From: Streptococcus mitis
GTDB lineage: Bacteria; Bacillota; Bacilli; Lactobacillales; Streptococcaceae
Assembly: GCF_946190065.1 (NCBI RefSeq)
Contig: NZ_CAMHZD010000008.1
Span: forward strand, 20,600-84,599
Direction of reading: 5' to 3'
DNA length: 64,000 bases
Numbering within the stretch: the first letter of the stretch is position 1; each line of letters begins with the position of its first letter. The translations under genes and the position numbers were made by a program. The notes beneath the pieces are model-generated. The model worked only from the letters and a program-made list of their open reading frames with translations. It did not search any database and was not told where the DNA came from. This document shows positions 1-7,656 of this stretch, piece by piece.

Positions 1-320
1 AATATATCTCGGAGAGCTTTTATAGTAGGTTCTCTTTTTTCTGTTGGTAGGTTTCTAATATCTTCAATGAGTTGTGAAAATTCTCCGCTTTGATTTTGAT
101 TTTCAATATTAAAAAAAGTATTCATATCAACTTCAAGCGCTTGTATGATTTTTTCAATGGTCTCAAGCTTAACGTTTAATTGTTTATTTTCTAACCTATA
201 TATATAGTTAAAACCCAAATCAGCTTTTTCTGCTAGATATTCTTGTGTCATCCCGCTTTTCAGTCTTAGAAGTCTGATTTGTTTTGCAACAAATTCTCTT
301 AAATTTATTTTTTCCGTCAT
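1..320 (-). CDS. XRE-family HTH regulator, truncated by the window edge
   Basis: The frame opens at an ATG at 320 and stays open to base 1, giving 106 codons with no stop, so the C-terminus lies outside the window. Residues about 8 to 65 form a Cro/CI-type helix-turn-helix; the stretch SGMTQEYLAEKADLGFNYIY fits helices 2 and 3, and a conserved RLENK turn follows. The residues after that look like the tail seen in many mobile-element repressors. It is divergent from the LPXTG gene at 475, and repeated AAAGACTG motifs lie between them, so I infer it represses that promoter and probably its own. The target is inferred from position only. Confidence 0.85.
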   Translation of the reverse strand, partial: MTEKINLREFVAKQIRLLRLKSGMTQEYLAEKADLGFNYIYRLENKQLNVKLETIEKIIQALEVDMNTFFNIENQNQSGEFSQLIEDIRNLPTEKREPTIKALRDI

Positions 321-373
321 GATAGCACCTCATAACTATCATACAAGTTTATCTCATTGAATAAATCGTTATC

Positions 374-466
374 AAAAGACTGAAATTATAACAAAAATAG
401 TATTTTAAAGACTGGAAAATGTGGTATAATATTATTCATAAAACAGTCTTTTAAGATATAAAGGAG
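374..466 (+). promoter_or_regulatory. Promoter and putative repressor operators of the LPXTG gene
   Basis: An extended -10 (TGG then TATAAT, 425-430) sits 45 bases before the ATG at 475, with an AAGGAG ribosome site at 461-466. The motif AAAGACTG occurs at 375-382 and 407-414 on the plus strand, and its inverse CAGTCTTT at 444-451. The last two flank the -10 symmetrically. This arrangement suggests binding by the divergent XRE protein. No binding site for that protein is known to me, so the operator call is inference. Confidence 0.6.
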
Positions 467-474
467 TTTATACG

Positions 475-3090
475 ATGGAATCAAACACTCAAGGTCACGG
501 AACCATCAAAAAATTGCGCACAGGTGCAGTTATTTCAACGCTTGCAATCTCGGCTTTAGGGGTATCTACTAGCGTATCAGCTAATGAAACTGAAGTAGCC
601 GTTAATGAACCTGCAACTAGGGTAGTTGCTAAGGACGAGGTAGTCCCTAAAGTTCCTAGTCAAGCTGATGTTGACAAGGCTAAGGCTGAATCTGATAAGG
701 CTAGTCAGGATGTAGCTAAGCAAAAAGAAGTTGTTGCATCTACTGAAGTAAACATTGCTAATGCTGAAAAGACTATCGCTGAAACTACTAAAAAGGTAGA
801 AGAGGCTAAGACTGTTACACCTGAAAAGGTAGCTGAGGCTAAGGCAGACGCTGATAAGAAAGCTAATGAGCTTGCTACTGCTGAAAAGACTGTAGCTGAC
901 GCTGATAAGTCTGTATCTGCGACTGCTGAGAAGGTTGCTGACCAAACAAAAGTAGTATCTAATGCTGAGAAAACTGCAACTGCAACTGCTGAAAAGGTTG
1001 CTAACGCCCAGAAGAAAGTAGATTCTCTTTCATCTACTACTGATGTTGCTCCCCTTGAAAAAGAGGTAGCTACTCTTACTAATCAAGTCACCGAAGACAA
1101 TCAAGCAGTAGAAACTGCTCAGACTAACCTTGATAACGCTAAAAAGGCTCAATCTAACAAAGAACAAGCTATCAAAGATGCACAAGGTGGGGTATCTCAA
1201 GCTGAATCTAATCTTACTCAAGCTACTACAGCCCTTGCTAATGCTAAGGCTAACAAGTCTTCAAAACAAGATGCTCTCAATGCAGCCAAAATTGACCTAG
1301 ACCGTGCTAAGACTGAGTTGGAAAGTGTTGACAGTGGTCAGGCGAAACTTAATATTAGTTCTGAGTATGTTAGACTTCTAAGAGAGTACTCTAATACTAA
1401 AAATATGTCTTTCTCAGACCAGTTAAAGGCTTTAGGTAAAAAAGAACTTGAAAACAGGGGTATTTTGGGTGCAGAAGGTAACCCTAACAAATATAAGGCT
1501 CCAGAAAAAGATAAGAGTGTCAATGTAGACATTAAAAATCTTACCCCAGAAGTAGAGCGTGAAATTAACTTATTCACGGCTGACCTTATCAACCAAATCC
1601 GTGATGCTTTTGGTAGACCACGTGCTATCGTAACAGAAGACTCTATGCGTATTGCTAAAGAAGTTGCAAAAGCGTCTAAAGAAGAAGAAAACCATGACTT
1701 TGATGCTCTTGACGGAGTAGAAGCGAAAAATGGTATCCTAATTTCAGAAAACCTCGGCTTTAGTGAGAAAGGGGTATCAAACTTAGCAGAGCTAAAAGAA
1801 GTTATCTATAAGAACATTCTTATTGGATTGTTCCTAGACTCTGACTCAGAAGAGCGTTTAAACTGGGCGCATGCTCTTAGTTTTGCTCGTCTAAGTGATA
1901 TTAACAAACCTGACCTAGTTTATCAAAACTACATTGGTGTTGGTTTCCAACCTACAAGCGAAGGTAACTTTAATATCCACATCGACGGTACATCTGATAA
2001 TGGTATCTCTGAAAATGCTAAGTTCGACAAAACCAAGGTAGTTACCGCAAACAATAATGCTAAGGCTCTCCAAGAAAAACTAACATTGGCTCAATCAACT
2101 TATGATAATGCCCTTTCTGAACTCAACCAAGCCAAATCTTCAGTCCAATCAGCCCAAACTGCCTACACCAACGCTGAAACAGCTCTTGCTGATGCTCGTA
2201 CTAACCTCTCTAACGTAGTAGGTAACAAGATTGATGTTCCAGCGCTTGAAACAGCTCTTGCTGACGCTCAATCTAAACTAGCACAAGACACTAAAGCTTT
2301 GCAAACTGCTAAGGAATCGCTTGCTCTAGCTAAATCAAATGCAACTGACAAGGCTAAGGCTCTTGCTGAAGCTAAGTCAGCTCTTGAAACTGCTAAGGCT
2401 GAACAATCTACTGCTGATCAATCACTTGCCACTGCTAAAGGTGAATTGGAAGTCCTTACTAAAGCTCATGAGGTAGCAGTCTTGGCTCGTAAGTCAGCTG
2501 GTCAAGACCTTGCTCGCAAACGTGAAGCATCTAAAGAAGCTAGTGACACTTATGAAGTCCTTGCTCTTGCCCTTACACACCGTAATGAAGTCCTTAAGGC
2601 TTTGGACAAAGAGCTTACTGATGCTAAATCTAAGCTTGGTGTACTTCGTGCTGAGTTGGAAACTGCTAAGGACGAGTTGGCTCGCCTAGAGGGTATCGCT
2701 GAAGCTAAGGCTCGTATCCTTGCTAAATTGAAAGACCTCAAAGACCGCTACGAAACTGAACAAGCTGAAAAACGTCGCTTGGAAGAGCTATCTCGTAAAG
2801 CAGACGCAATCCGTAAAGCAGGTGGTCAACCTAAAGAAGTTACTAACGCTGACGGTAAAGTAGTTGATGTTGTGGATGGGAAGGCTCAAAATAAGGCAGT
2901 AGTTGCGACAGTAGGAACCAAAGAAGATAGAACGTATCAAGCTCCTGCACAAGCTACAAATGCAAAAGCAGAACCTAAGAAACAACTTCCAAATACAGGA
3001 ACAGAGGAGACAATGCTAGGCTTATTAGGTTTAGGGTTATTAGCAAGTTTAGGATTAGGATATATAAAAAAGGATAGAATAAATGAGTAA
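475..3090 (+). CDS. LPXTG surface protein with SEC10/PgrA-type domain
   Basis: This 871-residue protein is a sortase-anchored wall protein. It has an N-terminal signal sequence with likely cleavage after Ala36 (TSVSA/NE), then a long Ala/Lys/Glu-rich coiled coil (about 45-285). A globular middle segment follows (about 287-508), whose sequence resembles the SEC10/PgrA surface-exclusion family and contains an ENLGFS core. A second coiled coil covers about 530-800. The C-terminus carries LPNTG (838-842), a hydrophobic stretch and a charged tail. In conjugative elements, SEC10/PgrA proteins reduce uptake of a related element by the host cell; that role here is inferred. Its 3' end overlaps the next gene by 8 bases. 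The gene sits in an accessory segment beside rpmG, which fits an integrated element. Confidence 0.85.
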   Translation: MESNTQGHGTIKKLRTGAVISTLAISALGVSTSVSANETEVAVNEPATRVVAKDEVVPKVPSQADVDKAKAESDKASQDVAKQKEVVASTEVNIANAEKTIAETTKKVEEAKTVTPEKVAEAKADADKKANELATAEKTVADADKSVSATAEKVADQTKVVSNAEKTATATAEKVANAQKKVDSLSSTTDVAPLEKEVATLTNQVTEDNQAVETAQTNLDNAKKAQSNKEQAIKDAQGGVSQAESNLTQATTALANAKANKSSKQDALNAAKIDLDRAKTELESVDSGQAKLNISSEYVRLLREYSNTKNMSFSDQLKALGKKELENRGILGAEGNPNKYKAPEKDKSVNVDIKNLTPEVEREINLFTADLINQIRDAFGRPRAIVTEDSMRIAKEVAKASKEEENHDFDALDGVEAKNGILISENLGFSEKGVSNLAELKEVIYKNILIGLFLDSDSEERLNWAHALSFARLSDINKPDLVYQNYIGVGFQPTSEGNFNIHIDGTSDNGISENAKFDKTKVVTANNNAKALQEKLTLAQSTYDNALSELNQAKSSVQSAQTAYTNAETALADARTNLSNVVGNKIDVPALETALADAQSKLAQDTKALQTAKESLALAKSNATDKAKALAEAKSALETAKAEQSTADQSLATAKGELEVLTKAHEVAVLARKSAGQDLARKREASKEASDTYEVLALALTHRNEVLKALDKELTDAKSKLGVLRAELETAKDELARLEGIAEAKARILAKLKDLKDRYETEQAEKRRLEELSRKADAIRKAGGQPKEVTNADGKVVDVVDGKAQNKAVVATVGTKEDRTYQAPAQATNAKAEPKKQLPNTGTEETMLGLLGLGLLASLGLGYIKKDRINE

Positions 3091-3526
3091 TACAAGAAAT
3101 TGTCTAAGAGAATTTATCAAATATAATTTATCGATTAGAAACTTTACTGTAACAAACCAAGGAAATTATTTGAAAGCAATAAAAGGGAAAGAAAAATATA
3201 GAATTTTGCCTGTTACTAGAACAATTCCGATAGAATCTGAAACTACTACTGTTGAAGCAAACTATGAAACTGTTAAAAAATTTCAAAAATATAATAATGG
3301 AAAATATATTGATTGTATTGCTTATGCCATAAGCAAAGTATCAGATGATAAAATTCAAGGGCTCGAATTATTTATAATTCCTATAGTAGAATTTGAGAAA
3401 TATGTTCAACCTGATAAAAAAACTGGGGATGTTTTATCGAGAGCCTCTAATCACTATCATTATAACTATGCAAAATATAGTCATCAAATTAATGAATTAG
3501 TCCATGATTCTTGGATGAGAAAGTAA
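3083..3526 (+). CDS. Hypothetical protein coupled to the LPXTG gene
   Basis: The product is a 147-residue protein I do not recognise. It has no signal peptide or membrane segment, is rich in Tyr, Lys and Asn, and ends with a His/Tyr-rich stretch (NHYHYNYAKYSHQ). Its ATG lies inside the end of the LPXTG gene (8-base overlap) with an AAGGAT ribosome site at about 3069, so translation is probably coupled. A strong hairpin terminator follows at once. The A+T content is higher than in the surrounding core genes, as expected for accessory DNA. The start and frame are well supported; the function is unknown. Confidence 0.7.
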   Translation: MSNTRNCLREFIKYNLSIRNFTVTNQGNYLKAIKGKEKYRILPVTRTIPIESETTTVEANYETVKKFQKYNNGKYIDCIAYAISKVSDDKIQGLELFIIPIVEFEKYVQPDKKTGDVLSRASNHYHYNYAKYSHQINELVHDSWMRK

Positions 3527-3531
3527 AAAAT

Positions 3532-3567
3532 AAAAAATCTTCTTACTTATTGTAGGAAGATTTTTTT
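3532..3567 (+). terminator. Rho-independent terminator after the LPXTG operon
   Basis: The inverted repeat 3535-3546 / 3552-3563 (12 positions, one G-T pair, loop TTATT) is followed by T residues to 3567. It lies six bases after the stop codon of the preceding gene. Confidence 0.85.
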
Positions 3568-3620
3568 GGATTCCTAAAATTTATTGAAAAGACTGCGCTA
3601 TTCCAACAATTTTTAGGAAT

Positions 3621-3650
3621 AAAAAAAGTCCTAAGAATTTTCTAGGACTT
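3621..3650 (-). terminator. Terminator read on the minus strand
   Basis: AAGTCCTA (3626-3633) pairs with TAGGACTT (3643-3650). On the minus strand the hairpin is followed by seven T residues. It would end transcripts leaving rpmF-rpmG, or a minus-strand gene lost from the element end. Confidence 0.75.
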
Positions 3651-3686
3651 TATATTCTTCGATTGTTGACTTTCTTTTTTATTTCA

Positions 3687-3710
3687 AAAAAGGTTGCCAA
3701 AAAGGTTGCC
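3687..3710. repeat. Tandem 12-bp direct repeats at the element junction
   Basis: Two exact copies of AAAAAGGTTGCC stand head to tail (3687-3698 and 3699-3710), about 100 bases from the rpmG stop codon. Short direct repeats beside a conserved gene end are typical arm-type binding sites of tyrosine integrases. No integrase gene is present in the window, so the role is inferred. Confidence 0.6.
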
Positions 3711-3732
3711 ATAGAACTGATTTCAAATGATT

Positions 3733-3806
3733 TGTAATGAAATTCAATATTTTAAAAATCGCATGAAATCAATGTTTTTCAGCATGTACTGAAATGTAAT
3801 GAAACC
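3733..3806. other. Candidate attachment-site region next to rpmG
   Basis: The 10-mer TGTAATGAAA occurs at 3733-3742 and again at 3795-3804, the second copy ending two bases before the rpmG stop codon. The boundary between accessory DNA and the core ribosomal-protein genes lies here. I infer an attachment half-site at the 3' end of rpmG. The core sequence cannot be fixed without the other end of the element. Confidence 0.4.
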
Positions 3807-3956
3807 TTATTTAACTTCTGTAAACACAACGTGTTTGCGAAGTTTTGGTGAGTATTTCTTCAATTGAAGACGGTCTGGAGTGTTACGTTTGTTTTTAGAA
3901 GTAAGGTACAAGCGTTCACCAGATTCTTTGTGTTCAAGTGTAATATTTACGCGCAT
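3807..3956 (-). CDS. rpmG: 50S ribosomal protein L33
   Basis: This 49-residue basic protein reads [17 protein letters not shown] and continues with the typical L33 pattern [19 protein letters not shown]. It lacks the CxxC zinc pairs of the other L33 type, so it is the zinc-free paralogue class. It lies 15 bases after rpmF and shares its transcript; the GGAG-type ribosome site is in the gap. Its 3' end is intact although accessory DNA abuts it, which is how site-specific elements usually insert at gene ends. Confidence 0.95.
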
Positions 3957-3971
3957 GGTATCTCCCTTCTA

Positions 3972-4154
3972 TTATTCAGCTGATGCAGCTTTAGCGATTT
4001 TACGTCCTTTGTAGTATCCTTTAAGTGATACACGGTGAGAACGTGAGTAATCTCCAGTAGTTTCGTCAAAGTTTACAGATGGAGCTGTTACTTTGTAGTG
4101 TGTACGACGTTTGTTTTTCTTCGCTTTTGAAGTGCGACGTGCAGGTACTGCCAT
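3972..4154 (-). CDS. rpmF: 50S ribosomal protein L32
   Basis: This 60-residue protein begins [20 protein letters not shown], the conserved L32 N-terminus, and is highly basic. It is the first gene of the rpmF-rpmG pair. A probable minus-strand promoter (TTTACT, 17-base spacer, TATCCT) lies at about 4215-4245. Length and sequence are typical of Firmicutes L32. Confidence 0.95.
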
Positions 4155-4264
4155 TTTGATTTCTCCTTTAGGTATTTATATTCGATTCAATCTACTGATT
4201 TTCATCAACCATACTAGGATAACACATTTTTTTTGTAAAGTAAAGTTACTTGACAAAAAAAGAT

Positions 4265-4301
4265 GAAAAAATTCTCCTGTCAGACCTAGCAGACAGGAGA
4301 A
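4265..4301 (-). terminator. Terminator after the Arc-type gene
   Basis: TTCTCCTGTC (4272-4281) pairs with GACAGGAGAA (4292-4301). On the minus strand the hairpin is followed by a run of T, and it starts a few bases after the TAA at 4306-4308. Confidence 0.9.
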
Positions 4302-4305
4302 GGTG

Positions 4306-4505
4306 TTAAATGTCAATCTCAAATGGTTCGTCAATGGTTTCTGATACGTATTTTCCGTCTTTCTTCCGTTGTTTGACACATTCTGTAAGGAGATATTCGA
4401 TTTGCCCATTGACTGAACGAAAGTCATCTTCTGCCCATGAGGCGAGTGCAGCGTATAACTTTGTTGAGAGTCGAAGGGGGATCTGCTTTTTTTAGCTTCA
4501 ACCAT
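4306..4505 (-). pseudogene. Arc-family DNA-binding protein, frameshifted in a poly-A tract
   Basis: From ATG at 4505 the frame starts MVEAKK, then runs into a tract of seven A (seven T on the plus strand, 4487-4493). The frame downstream of the tract continues as [20 protein letters not shown] and ends with DEPFEIDI and a stop. One extra A would restore an uninterrupted 66-residue ribbon-helix-helix (Arc/MetJ-like) protein. The length is 200 rather than 201 bases, so the defect is a single-base loss. A sequencing error or phase variation cannot be excluded. It lies two bases after the SPFH gene, with which it was presumably cotranscribed. Confidence 0.8.
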
Positions 4506-4507
4506 CT

Positions 4508-5135
4508 TTAGTAAAGACTTCCTGTGTTGACAATTGGTTGTGCATCATGATTGCCACAGAGGACGACTAGGAGATTGGAAACCATAGCAGCTTTTCGTTC
4601 TTCGTCAATCTCTACCAATTCCCCTTCATTGATCCGTTCTAGTGCCATTTCAACCATTCCTACAGCACCATCTACAATCATCTTACGGGCATCAATAATG
4701 GAAGTAATTTCTGGAGCATAAGCTAGGTAAGTGATACGTGCTTCAAGGATTTCCTAAGCAGTCATTGTCATTTGATGATTTAGCTCCTAAAAAAGGAGAT
4801 TTTGTGCTAACATCACCACTTTGTCCAAGTCGAGTGTGGTTTGCAGGGTTGACTGCTACGCTGAAGGGATTGACAAAGTAAAAGCCAGGTTCTTTGATGG
4901 TACCTGTATAGTTACCAAAGAGTGTCAGAACCATAGCCTCCTGAGGTTTGACAACTTTTAAACCAGCATGAGTTAGCGCTGCAATTACGATTAGTAAAGG
5001 TCCGATAATAATTCCAAAAATGTTTTCCGAACCAACACCCATTATAAATATAAAGATACCAAGTACGATTGTCAACTCAATGAGAATCAATGCTAATACA
5101 CCATTTAGTTTTGAATTGATTAGTTTTTCAGTCAT
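4508..5135 (-). pseudogene. SPFH/band-7 (stomatin-like) membrane protein, internally deleted
   Basis: The true start is ATG 5135 (MTEKLINSKLNG, ribosome site AGAGGT), not the upstream in-frame codon. Two membrane segments (about 12-60) and the start of the SPFH domain (VKPQEAMVLTLFGNYTG) are intact. The frame then stops after [10 protein letters not shown]. Another frame resumes at once with [16 protein letters not shown] and runs to a TAA at 4508, ending [10 protein letters not shown]. Intact family members of this type are near 300 residues, so about 100 residues of the middle are missing and the join is out of frame. The residual C-terminal region also looks shortened. I call it a decaying gene. 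Confidence 0.8.
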
Positions 5136-5298
5136 AAGAATGACCTCTGTTATTTGATATCTAAATGATATCATTTTGTTTTTAAAAATTAATAGAAAGT
5201 TGACAAATAATCACTAAAAAGTTTCAGCCCAATAATTACTTGTAGGAAGTGAGATTATATTGTGCTGAAATACTCTTTTATTCTTATAACTTTTACAC

Positions 5299-5320
5299 TA
5301 TAATTGTAGTTAGAAAGGAA
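5299..5320 (+). promoter_or_regulatory. Promoter and ribosome site of the PTS operon
   Basis: TATAAT at 5299-5304 has no clear -35, and a GAAAGGAAG ribosome site at 5312-5320 precedes ATG 5326. The leader is very short, so antitermination in a long leader is not supported here. Confidence 0.55.
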
Positions 5321-5325
5321 GAGAA

Positions 5326-7356
5326 ATGTTTGATTATAGAGCACTAGTTATTTTGATGACTTTGATGGATCATTGTGAGCTATCATTATATGAATTATCT
5401 GTTAAGGTGAGCTTACCTATAAAGGAAGTCAAAGAAGGAATAGATTATTTAGTGCCTTATCTAGCTAATAAAGGGATAGTGCTGGATAAAAAACAAGGTC
5501 GCTATAGTTTATCAAATCGTACGAAGCAGTCTTTGACAGATATTATTAAGTCGGATGAATTGGTTTTACCAAAGTCGACTCGCTTAGCATTAATCTATCT
5601 TTACACTTTTTGCCGATTAGATTTTATATCGAATAATCATTACCAAGACTTTTTGAAAGTAAGTAAGAATACAACCTTATCTGATATTCAATCATTAAGA
5701 AAGATTATGTTAGATAATGATTTGGAGCTAGGGTACAGTAGAGCAAAAGGTTATACTTTACACGGTTCAGAGTGGAATAAGCACCGTTTAGCTTTTCAAA
5801 TGGTTAGTGAGTTGCTGGAATCCTCCATAGGGATTTGGGGGTTGGATTATGTTTTATCCAGTTGGGGGTATTCATTAACTTATGATTTGATTGATCAGGT
5901 AGTTAAAGATTATTATGAAAAGCTACAGATAGTACCTATTGTTAATCAATTAAAAGTTTGCCTTTTCGGTTTAGTATTCATTATATGTAGGTATCAAAGG
6001 GATGTTGAAAGAGTATGTCTTTCAGAGACATTAGTATCTCCTATTATTCAAGATATAACGACTATTTTATTAGATACAGTAGTTGATTTGGGAATTATAG
6101 ATACGGTATTTTCAGAGGATGATTATCGCTATGTCACAGTTTTATTATCAAGTTGCTTTGAAGGTGAAGTAGATGTTGCTCCGGTTTACTTTAATCAATT
6201 AACAGAGGCTATTATAAGTAGAATGGAAGATATTTCTTTGTTACATTTTAAACAAAGAGAAGTATTGAGAGAAAATCTTCGCCGCCACCTTATACCGGCT
6301 TACTATAGATTAAAGTTCGGCTTACCTAGCTCAAATGAATATGTGTTGCATGTTAAAGAACATTATCCTGATTTATTTGAACTAGTAAAAGATTCTTTGA
6401 CTCCCTTGATGGACGCTATTGACAAGCCCATACCTGATAGTGAAACAGCATATTTTGTTATCCATTTTGGAGGATATTTAAAGAAAGCAGACACTTTGCC
6501 TCAAAAATGTTATAAAGCAGCAATTATTTGTCCTAATGGAATTAGTTCTTCATTGATGATAAAAGAGAATCTATTAGCATTATTCCCTCAGATTGAGTTT
6601 ATAGGAACCTCAAAGATTGATGATTTATATGCGAAAACTAGTAGTGACTATGATATGGTTTTTTCTACTATAAAGGTGGATACAGAGAAGCCAAATTATC
6701 TAGTTTCTGTTATGATGACGGAAGAACAAACAACACAGTTAGTTGAATTGGTATCAAAAGATTTCCCAGATACAGGGTATCGAGATATTGAGCTTAATCA
6801 GATAATTAGCATAGTAAGACGATATAGTGTAATCACACAAGAATTAGAGTTAAAATTAGCATTAAAGAGGTATCTCTATCAAGAAATGAACAGAAAGGAA
6901 GTGTTACCATTGTTAGAAGAATTAATTACAAAAGAAACTTATCAGGTTAGTTCGGAAAAATTAGGATGGAAGGAGGCAATTCGTTTAGCAGCTAAACCGC
7001 TTTTGGATCAACATAAGATAACTGAGAACTACCCTGAGGCAATGATTCAAAAAGTAGAAGAGTTTGGGCCTTTTATTAATTTAGGGAAGGGAGTAGCAAT
7101 TCCTCACGCTCGGCCAGATGAAGGTGTGAATGAAATAGGAATGTCAATGTTAGTTTTGGAAGAACCGATTTATTTATTGGATAATCCAGAACAAGAGGTA
7201 AGATTGTTGATTTGTATTGCAGCTATTGATAATGAGAGTCATTTAAAGGCTTTGTCACATTTAACAACAATTTTAAGAGATAAAAATCATGTTCAAACTT
7301 TAATATCATCAAAAAACTATGATGACATTGAAATGATAATTAAACAGGAGGATTAG
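5326..7356 (+). CDS. PRD-containing PTS regulator (BglG/MtlR type)
   Basis: This 676-residue regulator has an N-terminal winged HTH (about 1-65) and an Mga-like second HTH region. Two PRD domains follow (about 170-390), then a PTS IIB-like domain (Cys near 402 in IICPNGISSS) and a C-terminal IIA domain (about 530-676) with the active-site motif AIPHARP (His594). The domain order is that of MtlR/ManR/LicR-type DNA-binding activators rather than RNA-binding antiterminators. Phosphorylation of the PRD and IIA histidines by HPr and by the cognate IIB would set its activity. It is the first gene of the operon with IIB, IIC and transketolase, three bases from the IIB start, so it presumably controls this operon. 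Confidence 0.9.
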   Translation: MFDYRALVILMTLMDHCELSLYELSVKVSLPIKEVKEGIDYLVPYLANKGIVLDKKQGRYSLSNRTKQSLTDIIKSDELVLPKSTRLALIYLYTFCRLDFISNNHYQDFLKVSKNTTLSDIQSLRKIMLDNDLELGYSRAKGYTLHGSEWNKHRLAFQMVSELLESSIGIWGLDYVLSSWGYSLTYDLIDQVVKDYYEKLQIVPIVNQLKVCLFGLVFIICRYQRDVERVCLSETLVSPIIQDITTILLDTVVDLGIIDTVFSEDDYRYVTVLLSSCFEGEVDVAPVYFNQLTEAIISRMEDISLLHFKQREVLRENLRRHLIPAYYRLKFGLPSSNEYVLHVKEHYPDLFELVKDSLTPLMDAIDKPIPDSETAYFVIHFGGYLKKADTLPQKCYKAAIICPNGISSSLMIKENLLALFPQIEFIGTSKIDDLYAKTSSDYDMVFSTIKVDTEKPNYLVSVMMTEEQTTQLVELVSKDFPDTGYRDIELNQIISIVRRYSVITQELELKLALKRYLYQEMNRKEVLPLLEELITKETYQVSSEKLGWKEAIRLAAKPLLDQHKITENYPEAMIQKVEEFGPFINLGKGVAIPHARPDEGVNEIGMSMLVLEEPIYLLDNPEQEVRLLICIAAIDNESHLKALSHLTTILRDKNHVQTLISSKNYDDIEMIIKQED

Positions 7357-7359
7357 ATA

Positions 7360-7644
7360 ATGTTAAAAATTGGTACAGCTTGTGGTTCAGGATTAGGTTC
7401 AAGTTTTATGGTACAGATGAATATTGAATCTGTATTGAGTGATTTGAATGTTTCAGATGTAGAAGTTGAACACTATGATTTAGGTGGAGCAGATCCAAAT
7501 GCAGCTGATATTTGGATTGTTGGTCGTGATTTAGCTGATTCAGCTAGTCATCTTGGAGATGTTCGTATCTTAAATAGTATTATTGATATGGATGAACTAC
7601 GAGAATTAATTACTAAACTTTGTGAAGAAAAAGGACTTATTTAG
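7360..7644 (+). CDS. PTS ascorbate-type IIB component
   Basis: This 94-residue cytosolic protein carries the IIB phosphorylation loop GTACGSGLGSS with the catalytic Cys8, the usual pattern of the SgaB/UlaB family. It passes phosphate from a IIA domain to sugar bound by the IIC partner encoded next. No separate IIA gene is present in the operon; the IIA domain of the regulator, or a IIA encoded elsewhere, could serve. A GGAGG ribosome site overlaps the end of the regulator gene. Confidence 0.9.
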   Translation: MLKIGTACGSGLGSSFMVQMNIESVLSDLNVSDVEVEHYDLGGADPNAADIWIVGRDLADSASHLGDVRILNSIIDMDELRELITKLCEEKGLI

Positions 7645-7656
7645 GAGGCTAGCGTC

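Noticed and set aside
4176-4505. Open frame of 109 codons starting MVEAKK
   Set aside because: After the seven-A tract it is out of frame with the Arc-type protein and reads through the terminator; the +1 frame carries the conserved sequence.
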